Position numbers and translations under genes: made by a program. A stretch of 64,000 nucleotides of DNA from contig NC_090726.1 in assembly GCF_036898095.1 (NCBI RefSeq), positions 163,077,519 through 163,141,518 on the forward strand. Reading direction: 5' to 3'. The stretch is from Palaemon carinicauda (lineage: Eukaryota > Arthropoda > Malacostraca > Decapoda > Palaemonidae). Below, piece after piece: positions 1 to 15,100 of this stretch; within the stretch, counting starts at the first letter, position 1, and every line of letters begins with the position of its first letter. Below the pieces are notes generated by a model. The model was not told where the DNA came from. It worked only from the letters and a program-made list of their open reading frames with translations, and did not search any database.

Positions 1-3000
1 TTATTGTAATTTTAATTATTATTTCTATTTATTATTTTAAATTTAATTATTATTTTCATTTCAATCATAATTTCAGTTTTAATTATTATATTAATTTCAA
101 TTATTATTTTAGGTTTACTTATTTACTTACTATTCTAACTTTAATTATTATCATTATTTTAATCATAATTTTAATTTTACTTATTTTCTTTTAATTTTTA
201 TCTCAATTTAACTATTATTTTAATCTTAATTATTATTTATTTTTAATTATTATTTTAATTTTAATTATTATTTAAATTGTAATAATTATTTAATTATATT
301 TATTATTTGAATTTCAATTATTTTTTTCATTTTAATTATTATTATAATTTTAATAATTATCTTTATTTCAAGTATTATTTTGATTTTATTATTATTTTGA
401 TTTTATTTATCATTTTAATTTTAAGTATTATTTTAATTATAATTATTATTTTATTCTAATTATTATTATAATTTTAATCATTATTTTAATTTTAATTATT
501 ATTTCAAATTTATTCATTTTTTAATATAAACTATTATTTTAGTTTTAATTATTATTTTGATTTTAACTATTATTTTAATTTTGATTATTCTTTTAATTTT
601 AACTATTATTTTAAATTTATTTATCATTTTAATTTGAACTATTATTTTAATTTTATATATTATTTAAATTTTAATTATTATTTTAAATTCAATTACTATT
701 TTAATTTTAATTGTTATTTTAATTTAATTAGTATTTCAATTTTGATTATTACTTTGATTTAAATTTTTATTTTTATTCTAATTAATATTTTAATTTTGAT
801 TATAATTTTGTTTTTATAATTTTTCAATTTTCAATATTATATTCATTTTAATTATTATTTTCCTTTTAATTATTATTTTCATTTTAATTATTTTAATTTT
901 AGTTAATATTTTAATTTTTTTTATTATTTTAATTTTAATTATTATTTTAATTTTAATTATAATTTAAATTTTCATTATTATTTTAACTTTAATTATTTTA
1001 AATTTAATTATTTTAATTTTAATTATTCCCTTTTAATTTTAATTAGAATTTTAATTTTGAATATTATTTTAATATTAATTATTTTTTTTATTTTAATTAT
1101 TATTATTTTAATTTTAAATATTATTTCAATGTTAATTATTAATTTAATTTCAATTATTATTTTAATATTTTTTATCATTTTAATTTTTTATTATTATTTT
1201 AAAATTAATTATTATTTTATTCTAATTATTATTTCAATTTCGATAATTATTCTAATTTTAATCCTTTGTTTATTCTAATTATTATTTTGAATTTAATCAT
1301 TATTTTAATTTTAATTATTATTTTAATTTCAATTATTTTTTCAATTTTAATTATTATTCTAATTCAGATTATTATTTTAATTTTAATCATTATTTTAATA
1401 TTATTCAATATTTTAATTTCAATCAATATTTCAATTTTAATTATTATTTTTATTTTAATTATTAATATAAATTTCAATTATTATTTTAATGTTCACTATT
1501 ATTTTAATTTTAATTATTATTTTATTCTTAAAGACTATTTTATTTTGAATTAGTATTTTCTTCTAAATATTAATTTAATTTTAATTATTATTTTAATTAC
1601 AATTATTTTAATTTTAATTATGATTTTAATTTTAATTATTATTTTAATTTTAACTATTATTTTAATTTTAATTATTATTTCAGATTTAATTATTATTTTT
1701 ATTCTAATTATTTTATTTATAATTATTATTTTAATTTAAGTATCATTTTAATTTATTACTGTTTTAATTTTAATTTTTATTTTTCATTTGAATTATTATT
1801 TTAATTTTAATTTTTATTTATGGTAAACTTTTATTTTAATTGTAATTATCATTATAATTGTAATTATTATTTTAATTATAAATAATATTTAAATTTATTA
1901 TTATTTTCATTCTAATTATTATTTTAATTTTAGTTATCATTTTAATTTTAATTATTATCTCAATTTTAATTATCATTTTAATTTTGATTATTATTTAAAT
2001 TTTAATCATTATTTTAATTTTAATTATTATTCTATTTTTAATCATTATTTCCATTTTAATTATCATTTTAATATTATTGATATTTTCATATCCTAATTTT
2101 AATTATCATTTTGATTTTACTTATTATTTTATTTTTAGTTATTATTTTAATTTTATTATTATTTTATTTCAATTATCATTCTAATTTTATTTAATATTTT
2201 CATTTTCATATTTTTTTTTTATTTTAGCTTATTTTTTTCAGTTAGTATTTTAATTTTAATTATTTATTCAATTTTAATTATTATTTTATTTTAATTACCA
2301 TTTTAATTTTAATTCATCATTTTAATTTTAATTATTATTTTAATTTTAATTATTATCCTAATTATAATTATCTTAATTCTAATTGTTATCTTAATTTCAA
2401 TTAGTATTTTCATTTTAATTATTATTTTCATTTCAATTATTATTTTAATTTTAAATACTACCCTAATTCTAATTACTAGTTTAATTCTAATTATTATCAT
2501 AATTTTAATTATTATTTAAATATTAATTATTATTTTAATTTTGATTATTATTTTAATTTTGATTATTATTTCAATTTTAATCATTATTTTAATTTTGATA
2601 TTATTTTAATTTTATTATTATTTAAATTTTAATTATTATCTCAATTTTAATCATTATTTGAATTTTAATAATTATTTTACTATAATTATTATTTTAATTT
2701 TGATTATTCTTCTGATTTCAGCTAGTATTTAAATTTTAATTATTATTTTAATTTTAAATATTATTTCAATTTTATTTATTATTTTAATTTAATTAATATT
2801 TTAATTTTGATAATATCTTAATTTTGATTGTATTTTAATATTACCTATTATTTTAATTTTAATTATTATTTTAATTTGAACTATTATTTAAATTTTGTTT
2901 ATTATCTTAATTTTAATTATTTTGTTATTTTGTAATTATTATTTTAATTTTAATTATTATTTTAATTTTAATTATTACGTTAATTTCAATTATTATTTTA

Positions 3001-3456
3001 ATTTTAATTGTTATTTTAATATTGATAATTTTTTCTATTATAATTATTTTAATTGTGATTATTATTTTATTTTAACTATTGTTTTAAATTTAAATATTGT
3101 TTTAAATTTAATTATTATTTCAACTTTCATTATTATTATTTTGTTTATTATCTTAATTTTAATTATTTTGTTATTTTGTAATTATTATTTTAATTTTAGT
3201 TATTATTTTAATTCTAATTATGTTAATTTCAATTATTGTTTTAATTTTAATTATTATCTTTTGATTATTATTTCAATTTTAATTATAAACTTAATATTGA
3301 TAATTATTTTAATTTTAATTATCATTTTAATTTTGATTACAATGTTAATTTTCATTTTTATTTTTATTTTAAGTTTGATTTTAATTTCAAATATTGTTTT
3401 AATTTTATTTAAAACATTAATTTTAATAATTATTTCAATTTTAATCATTATTTTAT
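1..3456 (+). repeat. HOR block 0: partial B-like unit, 5' end outside the window
   Basis: The landmark words come in the order aggtttac (111), CCC-containing attattccc (about 1023), gttcactatt (1491), tggtaaac (about 1822), gctagtattt (2721) and tacaaat (3456). The gttcac-to-gctag-to-tacaaat order is that of B and D units. The first 2 kb share private variants with 61.6-62.3 kb: attattccc, a catttgtttattc-like word, and ttatgatttt just after the gttcac word. This makes the two window ends close relatives, about 60.5 kb apart. The unit ends with the core segment (2720-3456), which carries a local insertion described separately. Confidence 0.8.
2720..3456 (+). repeat. Conserved core segment, copy 1 (block 0)
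   Basis: This core runs from the gctagtattt word to tacaaat. It includes attacctatt (about 2850), ttgttattttgtaatt (about 2929), a tacgtt CpG (2988), taattgtgattatt (about 3049), tttaaaacattaatttt (about 3409) and tacaaat. The core recurs at 11478, 16359, 17600, 19448, 27854, 32682, 34362, 50698 and 58462 (gctag position), plus a headless copy ending at 42383. Its length is 637-736 bp. It looks poorer in indels than the rest of the unit, and the longest spurious reading frames fall in it. This copy has a patch insertion near 3140-3185. Confidence 0.78.
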
Positions 3457-6400
3457 ACAAATCATTTTTAAAATTTTAATTATTATTTGAATTTTAAATA
3501 ATATCTTAATTTAAATTGATATTTTAATTTCAATCATTATTGTAATTTTGATTATTATTTAAACTTTAATTATTATTTTAATATCAATTATTATTTTAAT
3601 TTTAATTATTTTTTAAATGTTGATGATTATTCTAATTTTAATTATTATTTCAATATTAATTATTAGTTTATTTTAATTGTTACTTTAATTTTAATTATTT
3701 ATGTAATTTTAATTATTTTAGTTTCAATTATTTTTTTAATTTTAATTATTATTTAAATTTTGATTATTATTTTAATTTCTATTTTTATTTCAATTTTAAT
3801 TATTATTTTGATTTTTATTATTATATTAACTTTAATTATTATCTTAATTTTAAATATTAATTTAATTTTAATTATCATTTTAGTTAAATTTTTTTTTGAA
3901 TTTTAATTACTATTTTAATTTTGATTATTATTTTAATTTAAATTATTATTTTAATATTAATTATTATTTTGATTTTAATTATTATTTAAACTTTAATAAT
4001 TATTGTTATTTTGATTATTTTAATTTCAATTATTATTTTTTTAATTATTTTTTTAATTTGAATTATTATCTGAATTTGAATATTATTTTAATTTTGATTA
4101 TTATTTTATTCAAATTTTTATTTGAATTATAATTATTTTTCTTTTTTTATTATTATCTATTTTTAATTATTATTTTAATTGTAAATATTATTTTAAATGG
4201 TAATTATTAATTTAATTATAATTATAATTTTTTTACTATTATTTTGATTTCAATTATTATTTTAATTTTGATTATTATTTTAATTTTAATTATTATTTTT
4301 ATTTAATTATTATTTTATTCTAATTATTACTTTAGTTTTAATTGTTATTTAAATTTTGATTATTATTTAAATTTTAATTTTTATTTTAATTTTAATTATT
4401 ATTTTAATTTCGATTATTATTTTGATTTAAATTGTTATTTTAATATTAATTATCATCTCAATTTCAATTATGATTTTATTCTAATCATTATTATAATATT
4501 AACTATTATTTTAATTCTAAGTATAAATTTATTCTAATTATTATCTTATTTTAAATTATTATTTTAAATTAGATTATTATTTTAATTGTAATTATTTTAT
4601 TTTAATCCTTTTAATTTTAATTATTATTTTAATATTAATTATTATTTTCATTTTAATTATTTTATTTTAATTATTATTTTAATTTGAATTATTATTTTAA
4701 TTTCAATAATTATTTTGATTTTAATTATTATTTTGATTGAATTATTATTTTAATTTTAATTATTATTCTAATTTTAATCATTATTTTATTTTAACTATTT
4801 TTACTTTTGATTATTATTTCATTTCAATTATTGCTTAATATTAAATATTATTTTAATTTCAACTATTATTTTCATTTGAATTAGTATTGTAATTTTCATT
4901 ATTTTAATTTTGATTATTATCTGGATTTTATTTATTATCTAAATTTTATTTATTTTTTCAATTTTAATTATTATTGTAATTTTAATTATTATTTCTATTT
5001 TAATTATTATTTTAACTTTAATTTTTATTTTCATTTCAATTATAATTAAAATTTTAATTATTATATTAATTTCAATTATTATTTTAGGTTTACTTACTTT
5101 TTTAACTTTAATTATTATCTTTATTTTATTCATAATTTTAATTTTACTTATAATTTTTTTTTATTTCAATTTACCTATTATTTTAATCTTGATTATTATT
5201 TATTTTTAATTATTATTTCCATTTTAATTATTATTAAATTTATAATAATTATTTAATTATATTTATTATTTTAATTTTGATCATTTTTTTCATTTCAATT
5301 ATCTTAATTTTAATCATTATTTTAATTTCAATTATTATCTTAATTTTAATTATTATTTTAATTTTAATAATTATTTAAATTTTAGTTATTATTTTGATTT
5401 TATCATTATTCTAATGTTATTTATCATTTAAATTTTAAGTATTATTTAAAATTTATTTATCATTTTAATTTTAACTATTATTTTAATTCTATATATTATT
5501 TCAATTTTATTTATTATTTTAAATTTAATTACTATTTTAATTTTAATTGTTATTTTAATTTGATTATTATCTTAATTTTGATTATTACTTTGATTTAAAT
5601 TTTTATTTTTATTCTGATTAATATTTTAATTTTGATTATTATTTTGTTTTCTCATTATTTCAATTTTCAATATCATATTCATTTTAATTATTATTTTCAT
5701 TTTAATTATTATTTTAATTTTAATAATTATTTTAATTTTAATAATAATTAAAATTTTAATTATTATATTAATTTTAAGTATTATTTTAAATTTAATTATT
5801 TTGATTTTAATTATTCTTTTAATTTTAATTAGAATTTTAATTTTAATTTTTATTTTAATATTAATTATTTTTTTTTATTTTAATTGTTATTATTTTAATA
5901 TTAATTATTATTTTAATGTTAATTATTAATTTATTTTCAATTAATATTTTAATATTATTTATCATTTGAATATTTAATTATTATTTTGAATCCAATTCTT
6001 ATTTTATTCTAATTATTATTTCAATTTCAATAATATCTAATTTTAATAATTTTTTATTCTAATTATTATTTTGATTTTAATCATTATTTTAATTTCAATT
6101 ATTATTTTAATTTCAATTATTATTTTAATTTCAATTATTATTTTAATTTTAATCATCATTTTAATTCGGATTATTATTTTAATTTTAATCATTATTTTAA
6201 TTTTATTCAATATTTTAATTTCAATGATTATTTCAATTCTAATAATTATTTTTATTTTAGTTATTATTTTAATTTCAATTATTATTTTAATGTTCACTAT
6301 TATTTTGATTTTCATTATTATTTTAATCTTAAAGACTATTTTATTTTTAATTAGTTTTTCTTCTAAATATTAATTTAATTTTAATTATTATTTTAATTAT

Positions 6401-7737
6401 AATTATTTTAATTTTAATTATTTTTTCAATTTTAATTATTATTTCAATTTTAATTATTATTTAAATTTTAATTATTATTTCTATTTTAATTATTTTATTT
6501 ATGAATATTATTTAAATTTTAATTATTATTTTCATTTTAATTATTATTTTAAATTTATTCATTATTTTAATTTTATTATTATTTTAATTTCAATTATTAT
6601 CTTAATTTTAATTATTATTTTATTTTAATTATTATCTTAATTCTAATTATTATTTTAATTTTCATTATATTTCAATTAAATTGTTATTTTAATTTATTTT
6701 TTAATTTAATTTTGATTATTACTTTAATTTTAATTTTATTTTTATTCTAATTAATATTTTAATTTTGATTATTATTTTGTTTTTTTATTATTTAAATTTT
6801 AAATATTATTTCTACTTTAATTAATTTTTTCATTTAATCATTATTTTTATTTTAATATTTATTTCAATTTTAGTTATTATTTTAATTTTGATTATTATTT
6901 TTATTCTACTTATTATTTAAATTTAAATTATTATTTTAATTTTAATTGTAATTTAAATTTTAATTATTATTTTAATTTTAATTATTATTTTAACTTTAAT
7001 TATTATTTTAACTTTAATTAATATTTTTATATTAATTATTATTTCTATTTTATTTAGAAATTCAATTTCATTTATTTTAATTTTAATTATTTTTTATTTT
7101 AATTATTATTATTTTAATTATAATTATTATTTTAATTTTAATTATTATTTTAATTTTAACTATTTTTTATTCTAATCATTATTTTGATTTCAATCATTAT
7201 TTTGATTTCAATCATTATTTTAATTTTAATTATTATCTTAATTTTAATTATTATTTTAATTTAGTTATTATTCTAATTCAGATTATTATTTTAATCTTAA
7301 TCATTATTTTAATTTTATTCAATTTTTTAATTTTAATCATTATTTCAATTTCATTCAATATTTTAATTTTGATCATTATTTCAATATTGATTATATTTTT
7401 ATTTTTATTATTATTCTAATTTTATTTATTATTTCAATTTTAATTATTATTTTATTTTAGTTATTATTTTAATTCTAATTATTATGTTAAACTCTATTAT
7501 TAATTCAATTTTAATTATTATCTTATTTTGATTATTATTTCAATTTTAATTATTAACTTAGTTTTGATTATTATTTTAATTTTTATTATCATTTTAATTT
7601 TGATTACAATATTAATTTTTATTTTTATTTTTATTTTAGGTATGATTTTGATTTTAAATATTTATTGTTTTAATTTTATTTATAACATTAATTTCAATAA
7701 TTATTTCAATTTTAATTATCATTTTATACAAATCATT
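3457..7737 (+). repeat. HOR block 1: A-type unit (about 4.28 kb)
   Basis: It starts after one tacaaat word and ends at the next. Internal landmarks are aaatgttgatgattatt (about 3616), aaatggtaattatt (about 4196), ttaatccttttaa (about 4612), aggtttactt (5086), attcgg (about 6165), gttcac (6292) and the closing tacaaat (7737) followed by atcattattttaa. It contains three successive identical 18-mers carrying a TTTCAA variant at about 6090-6145, where the homologous site at 37.7 kb has fewer and more diverged copies. Confidence 0.8.
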
Positions 7738-8679
7738 ATTTTAATTTTAATTATTATTGTAATTTTAAATATTATCTAATTTTAATTAATATCTTAATTT
7801 TAATTATCATTGTAATTTTAATTACTATTTGAATTTTAATTATTATTTTAATTTCAATTATTATTTTAATTTTAATTATTTACTAAATTTTGATTATTAT
7901 TCTAATTCTAATTATTATTTCGATATTAATTATTATTTTATTTTAATTGTTACTTAAATTTTGATTATTTATGTAATTTTAATTATTATTTTAATTTAAA
8001 TTATTGTTTTAATTTTAATTATTATTTTATTTTGAATTATTATTTTAATTTTAAGTATTATTTAAAGTTTGATTATAATTTTATTTTTAATTATTATTTC
8101 AATTTTAATTATTATTTTAATTTTTATTATTATATTAGCTTTGATTATTATCTTAATTTTAAATATTATTTTAAATTTAATTATTATTTTATTTTAATTT
8201 TTATTTGAATTTTATTTATTTTAATTTTGATTATTATTTCATTTTCAATTATTATTTTAATATTAATTATTATTTTAGTTTTAATTATTATTTTAATTTT
8301 GATAATTATCGTAATTTTGATTATTATTTTAATTTAGATTATTATTTTATTTTAATTATTATTTTAATTTGAATTATTATCTCAATTTTAATTATTATTT
8401 TAATTTAGAATATCATTTTATTCAAAATTTTTATTTGAATTATAATTATTTTTTTATTTTGATTATTATTTATTTTTAATCAAGATTTTAATTCTAATTA
8501 TTATTTTAAATGGTAATTATCAATTTAATTATGAATATCATTTTTTTATTATTATTCAGATTTCAATTATTATCTTAATTTAAATAATTATTTTAATTTT
8601 AATATTTATTTGTATTTTAATTGTTAATTTATTTTAATTATTATTTTTATTTCAATTGTTATTTCAATTTTGATTATTA

Positions 8680-8721
8680 TTTTAATTCTAATTTTAATTT
8701 TAATTTTAATTTTAATTTTAA
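8680..8721 (+). repeat. (TTTTAA)n hexamer run, 5 perfect units (block 2)
   Basis: Five perfect TTTTAA units run from 8692 to 8721, preceded by a TTCTAA-like variant. The run sits between a tttgattattattttaatt word and the usual ttattattttaatttt. This is the sub-monomer hexamer expanded without the TTATTA third of the 18-mer. Confidence 0.9.
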
Positions 8722-8884
8722 TTATTATTTTAATTTTAATTATTATTTTGATTTGAAATAATATTCTAATACTAATTATTATCTTAATTTTGATTATGAT
8801 TTTATTTTAATCATTATTTTAATTTTAACTATTATTTTAATTCTAATTATTATTTTATTCTAATTATTATTTAAAGTTATACTA

Positions 8885-9025
8885 TTATTTTAATTTCAAT
8901 TATTATTTTTATTTTAATCCTTTTAATTTTATTTATTATATTAATATCAATTATTATTTTTATTTTAATTATTATTTTTATTTTAATCCTTTTAATTTTA
9001 TTTATTATTTTAATATCAATTATTA
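8885..9025 (+). repeat. Local tandem duplication of 69 bp, two copies
   Basis: The tttttattttaatcctttt word occurs at 8916 and 8985 (aatcc position), with the following ttttaattttatttatta and aatatcaattatta words also repeated. The other HOR copies have this word once (for example 25347, 40687, 55917), so block 2 is the exception. Confidence 0.85.
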
Positions 9026-12000
9026 TTTTAATTTTAATTATTATTTTAAATTTAATTATTATTTTAATATTAATTATTATTTTAATTTCAATTATTACTT
9101 TGATTTTAATTATTATTTTGATTGAATTATTATATTAATTTTAATTATTATAATTTTAATCATTACTTTATTTTAGTAATTTTTTTACTTTTAATTATTA
9201 TTTCAATTCAATTATAGTTTTAATTTTAAATATTATCTTATTTTTAGCTATTATATTCATTTAAAATAGTATTGTAAATTTGATTATTTCAATTTCAATT
9301 ATTATCATAATTTTATTTATTATTCAAATTTCATTTATTATTTTAATTTTAATTATTATTGTAATTTTAATTATTATTTCTATTTTATTTATTATTTTAA
9401 CTTAAATTATTAATTTCATTTTAATTATGATTTCAATTTTAATTATTATATTGATTTCAATTACTATTTTAGGTTTAATTACTATTTTAACTTTAATTAT
9501 TATCTTCATTTTAATCATAATTCTAATTTTAATTATTTTTTTTAATTTAATTTTTATTTCAATTTAACTATTATTTTAATTTTGATTATTACTTATTTTG
9601 AATTATTATTTTAAATTTAATTATTATTTCAATTTTAATTATTATTTTAATTTTAATTATTATTTTGATTTTATTTAAATTTTTTTTATATTCATTTAAA
9701 TTTTAATATTTTGATTTTTGTTATCTTAATTTTATTTATTATTTTAATTTTGATTATTATTTTCATGTTAATTATGGTTTTTAATTTTAACTATTATTTT
9801 AATTTTGATTATTATTTTAATTTTGATTATTATTTTAATTTTAATTATTATTTAATTTTAACTATTTTTCTCATTTTAATTATTAATCTAATTTTTATTA
9901 TTATTTCAATTTTAACTATTATTTTAATTTTGATTATTATTTCAATTTTAATCATTTTATTTTTAATTATTATTTTAATTTCAATTATCATTCTAATTTC
10001 AATTATCATTCTAATTTTAATCATAATATCAATTTAATTAGTATTTTGATATTAATTTTAACTTTTTAATTTTGATTTTTATTTTAATGTTAACATTTTA
10101 ATTTTATATATTATTTTATTTTTAATTATTATTTCAATTTTAATTATAGTTTGAATTCTAATTATTATTTTGATTTTATTATTATTCTATTTTCTTTATT
10201 ATTTCAATTTTAATTATTATTAAAATTTTGATTATTATTTTAATTTTTATTATTATTTTAATTTTGTATTTTTGTTTTAATTTTAATTATCATTTTAATC
10301 TTCATTATCATTTCAATTTTAATTATTATTTCAATTTTAATCATTATTGTGATTTTAATTATCATTTCAATTTTAATTATTATTATAATTTTAATTATTT
10401 TAGTTTTAATTATTATTTTGATTTTAATTACTATTTTTTTTTCAATTATCATTTCAATTTCAATTATTAATTTAACTTTAATTATTATTTTAATCATAAT
10501 TATCAATTTGATTTTAATAATTTTTTAAATTTTTATTTTTATTTTACCGTTAATTATCATCTAAATTTTTATCATTATTCTAAATTTGATTACTATTTTA
10601 ATTTTAATTTTTATTTTAATTTTAATTATTAATTTTAATTATTAATTTAATTTTGATTATCATTTATTTTAAACTATTATTTTAATTGGAATTATCATTA
10701 TAATTGTAATTATTATTCTAATTATAAATAAATTTCAATTTTATTATTATTTTTATTCTAATTATTAATTTAATTTTAGTTATTATTTTAATTTTAATTA
10801 TTATCTTAATTTTAATTATCATTTCAATTTTGATTATTATTTTAATTTTATCAATTATTTTAATTTTAATTATTATTTTTATTTTTATCATTATTTTTAT
10901 TTTATTATGTTAATTTTATCATTAATTTATTTCAATTATTATTCAAATTTTTTTTAATATTTTAATTTTTATAATTTATTTTAATTTTAACTTATTTGAA
11001 TTTCAGTTGATATTTTCATTTTAATTATTTATTCAATTTTAATTATTATTTTATTTCAATTACTATTTTGATTTTAATTCATTATTTTAATTTTACTCAT
11101 TATTTTAATTTTAATTATTATCCTAATTATGATTATCTTGATTCTAATTATTATCTTGATTTTGATTAGTATTTTCATTCGGATTATAATTTCCATTTCC
11201 ATTATTATTTTAATTTTAATTACTATCCGAATTTTAATTATTAGTTTATTTTAATTATTATCTTAATTATTATTTAATAATTATTTTTTGTTTTAATTTT
11301 GAATATTATTTTAATTTTGATTATTATTTAAATTTTAATCATTATTTTAATTTTGATATTATTTTGATTCTATCATTATTTTATTTTTAATTATTATCTC
11401 AATTTTAATCATTATTTGAATTTTAATAATTATTTTACTATAATTATTATTTTAATTTTGATTATTATTTTGATTTCAGCTAGTATTTCAATTTTATTTA
11501 ATATTTTAATTTTAATTATTATTTTAATTTTATTTAATATTTTAATTTAATTAATATTTTAATTTTGATTGTTATTTTAATATTACCTATTATTTTAATT
11601 TTAATTATTATTTTAATTTGAACTATTATTTTCATTTTGATTATGATCTTAATTTTAATTATTTTGTTATTTTGTAATTATTATTTCAATTTTAATTATT
11701 ATTTTAGTTTTAATCATTACGTTAATTTAAATTATTATTTTAATTTTAATTGATATTTTAATATTGATCATTTTTTCTATTATAATTATTATTTTAATTT
11801 TGATTATTATTTTAATTTTAACTATTGATTTAAATTTAAATATTGTTTTAACTTTAATTATTATTTCAACTTTATTTAATATTATAATTTTAATTATTAT
11901 TTTAATTTTAGTTATTATTTTAATTCTAATTATGTTAATTTCAATTATTGTTTTAATTTTAATTATTATCTTATTTTGATTATTATTTCAATTTTAATCA

Positions 12001-12171
12001 TTAACTTAATTTTAATTATTATTTTAATTTTGATTATCATTTTAAATTTGATTACAATGTTAATTTTGATTTTTATTTTAATTTTAAGTGTGATTTTAAT
12101 TTTAAATATTGTTTTAATTTTATCTAAAACATTAATTTTAATAATTATTTCAATTTTAATTATTATTTTAT

Positions 12172-15100
12172 ACAAATCATTTTTTAAATTTTAATTATTA
12201 TTTACATTTTATATATTATCTTAATTTTAATTGATATTTTAATTTTAATTATTATTGTAATTTTATTTACTATTTAATTTTTAATTGTTATTTTAATATC
12301 AATTATTATTTTGATTTTAGTTATTTTTTAAGTGTTGTTGATTATTTTAATTTTTTTAATTCAATATTAATTATTAGTTTATTTAAATTGCTATTTCAAT
12401 TTTATTCATTTTTGTAATTTTAAATATTTTAATTTCAATTATTTTTTTTAATTTCAATTATTATTTAAATTTTTCATGATTATTTTAATTTTAATTTTTA
12501 TTTCAATTTTAATTATTATTTTAATTTTTATTATTATATTAACTTTAATTATTATCCTAATTTTAAATATTAATTTAATTTTAATTATCATTTTATTTTA
12601 ATTTTAATTTGAATTTTAATCATTATTTTAATTTTGATTATTATTTTAATTTAAATAATTATTTTAATATTAATTATTATTTTGATTTTACTTATCATTT
12701 TAATTTTAATAATTATTGTAATTTTGATTATTATTCTAATTTCAATTATCATTTTATTTTAATTATTATTTTAATTTGAATTATTATCTGAATCTTAATT
12801 ATTATTTTAATTTTGATTATTATTTTATTCAAATTTTTATTTGAATTATTATTAATTTTCTTATTTTGATTATTATTTATTTTTAATTATTATTTTAATT
12901 GTAATGATTATTTTAAACGGTAATTATTAATCTATTTATATTTATCATTTTTATTATTATTTTGATTTCAATTATTATTTAAATTTTAATTATTATTTTA
13001 ATTTTAATAATTATTTTTATTCAATTATTATTTTATTTTAATTATTATTTTAGTTTTAATTTTTATTTAAATTTTGATTATTATTCAAATTTTAATTTTT
13101 ATTTTTATTTTAATTATTATTTTAATTTTGATTATTATTTTAATTTTAACTATTATTTTAATTCTAAGTATTACTTTATTCTAATTATTATTTTATTTTA
13201 AAGTATTATTTTAAATTAGATTATTATTTTAATTGTAATTATTCTTATTTTAATCCTTTTAATTTTAATTATTATTTTAATATTAATTATTTTTATTTTA
13301 ATCATTATTTTATTTTAATTATTATTTTAATATTAATTATTATTTCAATTTTAATAATTATTTTGATTTTAATAATTATTTTGATTGAATTATTATTTTA
13401 ATTTTAATTATTATTTCAATTTTAATCATTATTTTATTTTAATTATTTTTTTACTTTTGATTATTATTTCAATTCAATTATTGTTTTAATTTTAAATATT
13501 ATTTTAATTTCAACTATTATTTTCATTTAAATTAGTATTGTAATTTTATTATTTTAATTTTAATTAATATCTGAATTTTATTTATTATTTAAATTTTATT
13601 TACTATTTCAATTTTAATTATTATTGTAATTTCAATTATTATTTCTATTTTAATTATTATTTTAACTTTAATTATTATTTTCATTCCAATTACAATTTCA
13701 ATTTTAAATATTATATTAATTTCAATTATTATTTTAGGTTTTCTTACTATTTTAACTTTAATTATCTTTATTTTAATCATAATTATAATTTTACTTATTT
13801 TTTTTTTAATTTCTATTCCAATTTAACTATTATTTTAATCTTGATTATTATTTATTGTTAATTATTATTCTAATTTTAATTATTACTTAAATTGTAATAA
13901 TTATTTAATTATATATAATATTTTAATTTTAATTATTTTTTTTCATTTTAATTATCATCTTAATTTTAATCATTATTTTAATTTCTATTATTATCTTCAT
14001 TTTAATTATTATTTTAATATTAATAATTATTTTAATTTTAGGTATTATTTTGATATTATTATTTTAATTCTATTTATCATTTTAATTTTAAGTATTATTT
14101 TAATTTTAATTATTATTTTCTTCTAATTATTATTATAATTTTAATCATTATTTTAATTTTTATTAGTATTTCAAATTCAATTATTTTCTTAATTTTAACT
14201 ATTATTTTAATTTTAATTATTATTTTGATTTTAACTATTATTTTAATTTTGATTATTATTTTGATTTTAACTATTATTTTAAATTTATTTATCATTTTAA
14301 TTTTAACTATTATTTTAATTTAATATATTATTTCAATTTTAATTATCATTTTAAATTTAATTACTATTTTAATTTTAATTGTTATTTTAATTTAATTATT
14401 ATCTTAATTCTGATTATTACATTGATTTTAATTTTTATTTTTATTTTAATTAATATTTTAATTTTGATTATTATTTTGTTTTTTTATTATTTCAATTTTC
14501 AATATTATATTCATTTTAATTATTATTTTCATTTTAATTATTATTTTCATTATAATTATTTTAATTCTAGTTAATATTTTAATTTTGATTATAATTTTTA
14601 ATCTAATTATTATTTTAATTTTAATTATTATTTCAATTTTAATTATAATATAAATTTTAATTATTATTTTAATTTTGATTATTATTTTAATTTTAATTAT
14701 TTTAATTTTAATTATTCTTTTAATTTTAATTAGAATTTTAATTTTATTTATTATTTTAATATTAATTATTTTTATGATTTTAATTATTATTTTAATTTTC
14801 ATTATTATTTTGATGTTAATTATTAATTTAATTTCAATTATTATGTTAATATTACTTATCCTTTTAATTTTTAATTATTATTTTAAATGTAATTAATATT
14901 TTATTCTAATTATTATTTCAATTTTGATAATTATTCTAATTTTAATCATTTTTTTATTCTAATCATTATTTTGATTTTAATCATTATTTAAATTTTATTT
15001 ATTATTTTAATTTCAATTATTATTTTAATTTTAATTATTATTCTAATTCGGATTATTATTTTAATTTTAATCATTATTTAAATTTTATTCAATATTTTGA

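Larger units (their letters stand above)
7738..12171 (+). repeat. HOR block 2: C-type unit (about 4.43 kb)
   Basis: Landmarks in order: aaatggtaatt (about 8510), (TTTTAA)5 at 8692, ttaatcc twice (8916 and 8985), aaaatagtattgtaaatt (about 9252), aggtttaattac (9471), ttttcatgttaattatgg (about 9760), the taccgttaattatc word (CpG at 10548), gctagtattt (11479) and tacaaat (12171). The aggtttaattac variant of the aggttt word and the taccgtt word are found only in C units, which makes them subtype markers. Confidence 0.82.

Noticed and set aside
4500..4640. The ttaatccttttaa word as a regulatory box
   Set aside because: It recurs once per unit as one of many private variants of the monomer. There is no adjacent gene for it to regulate.
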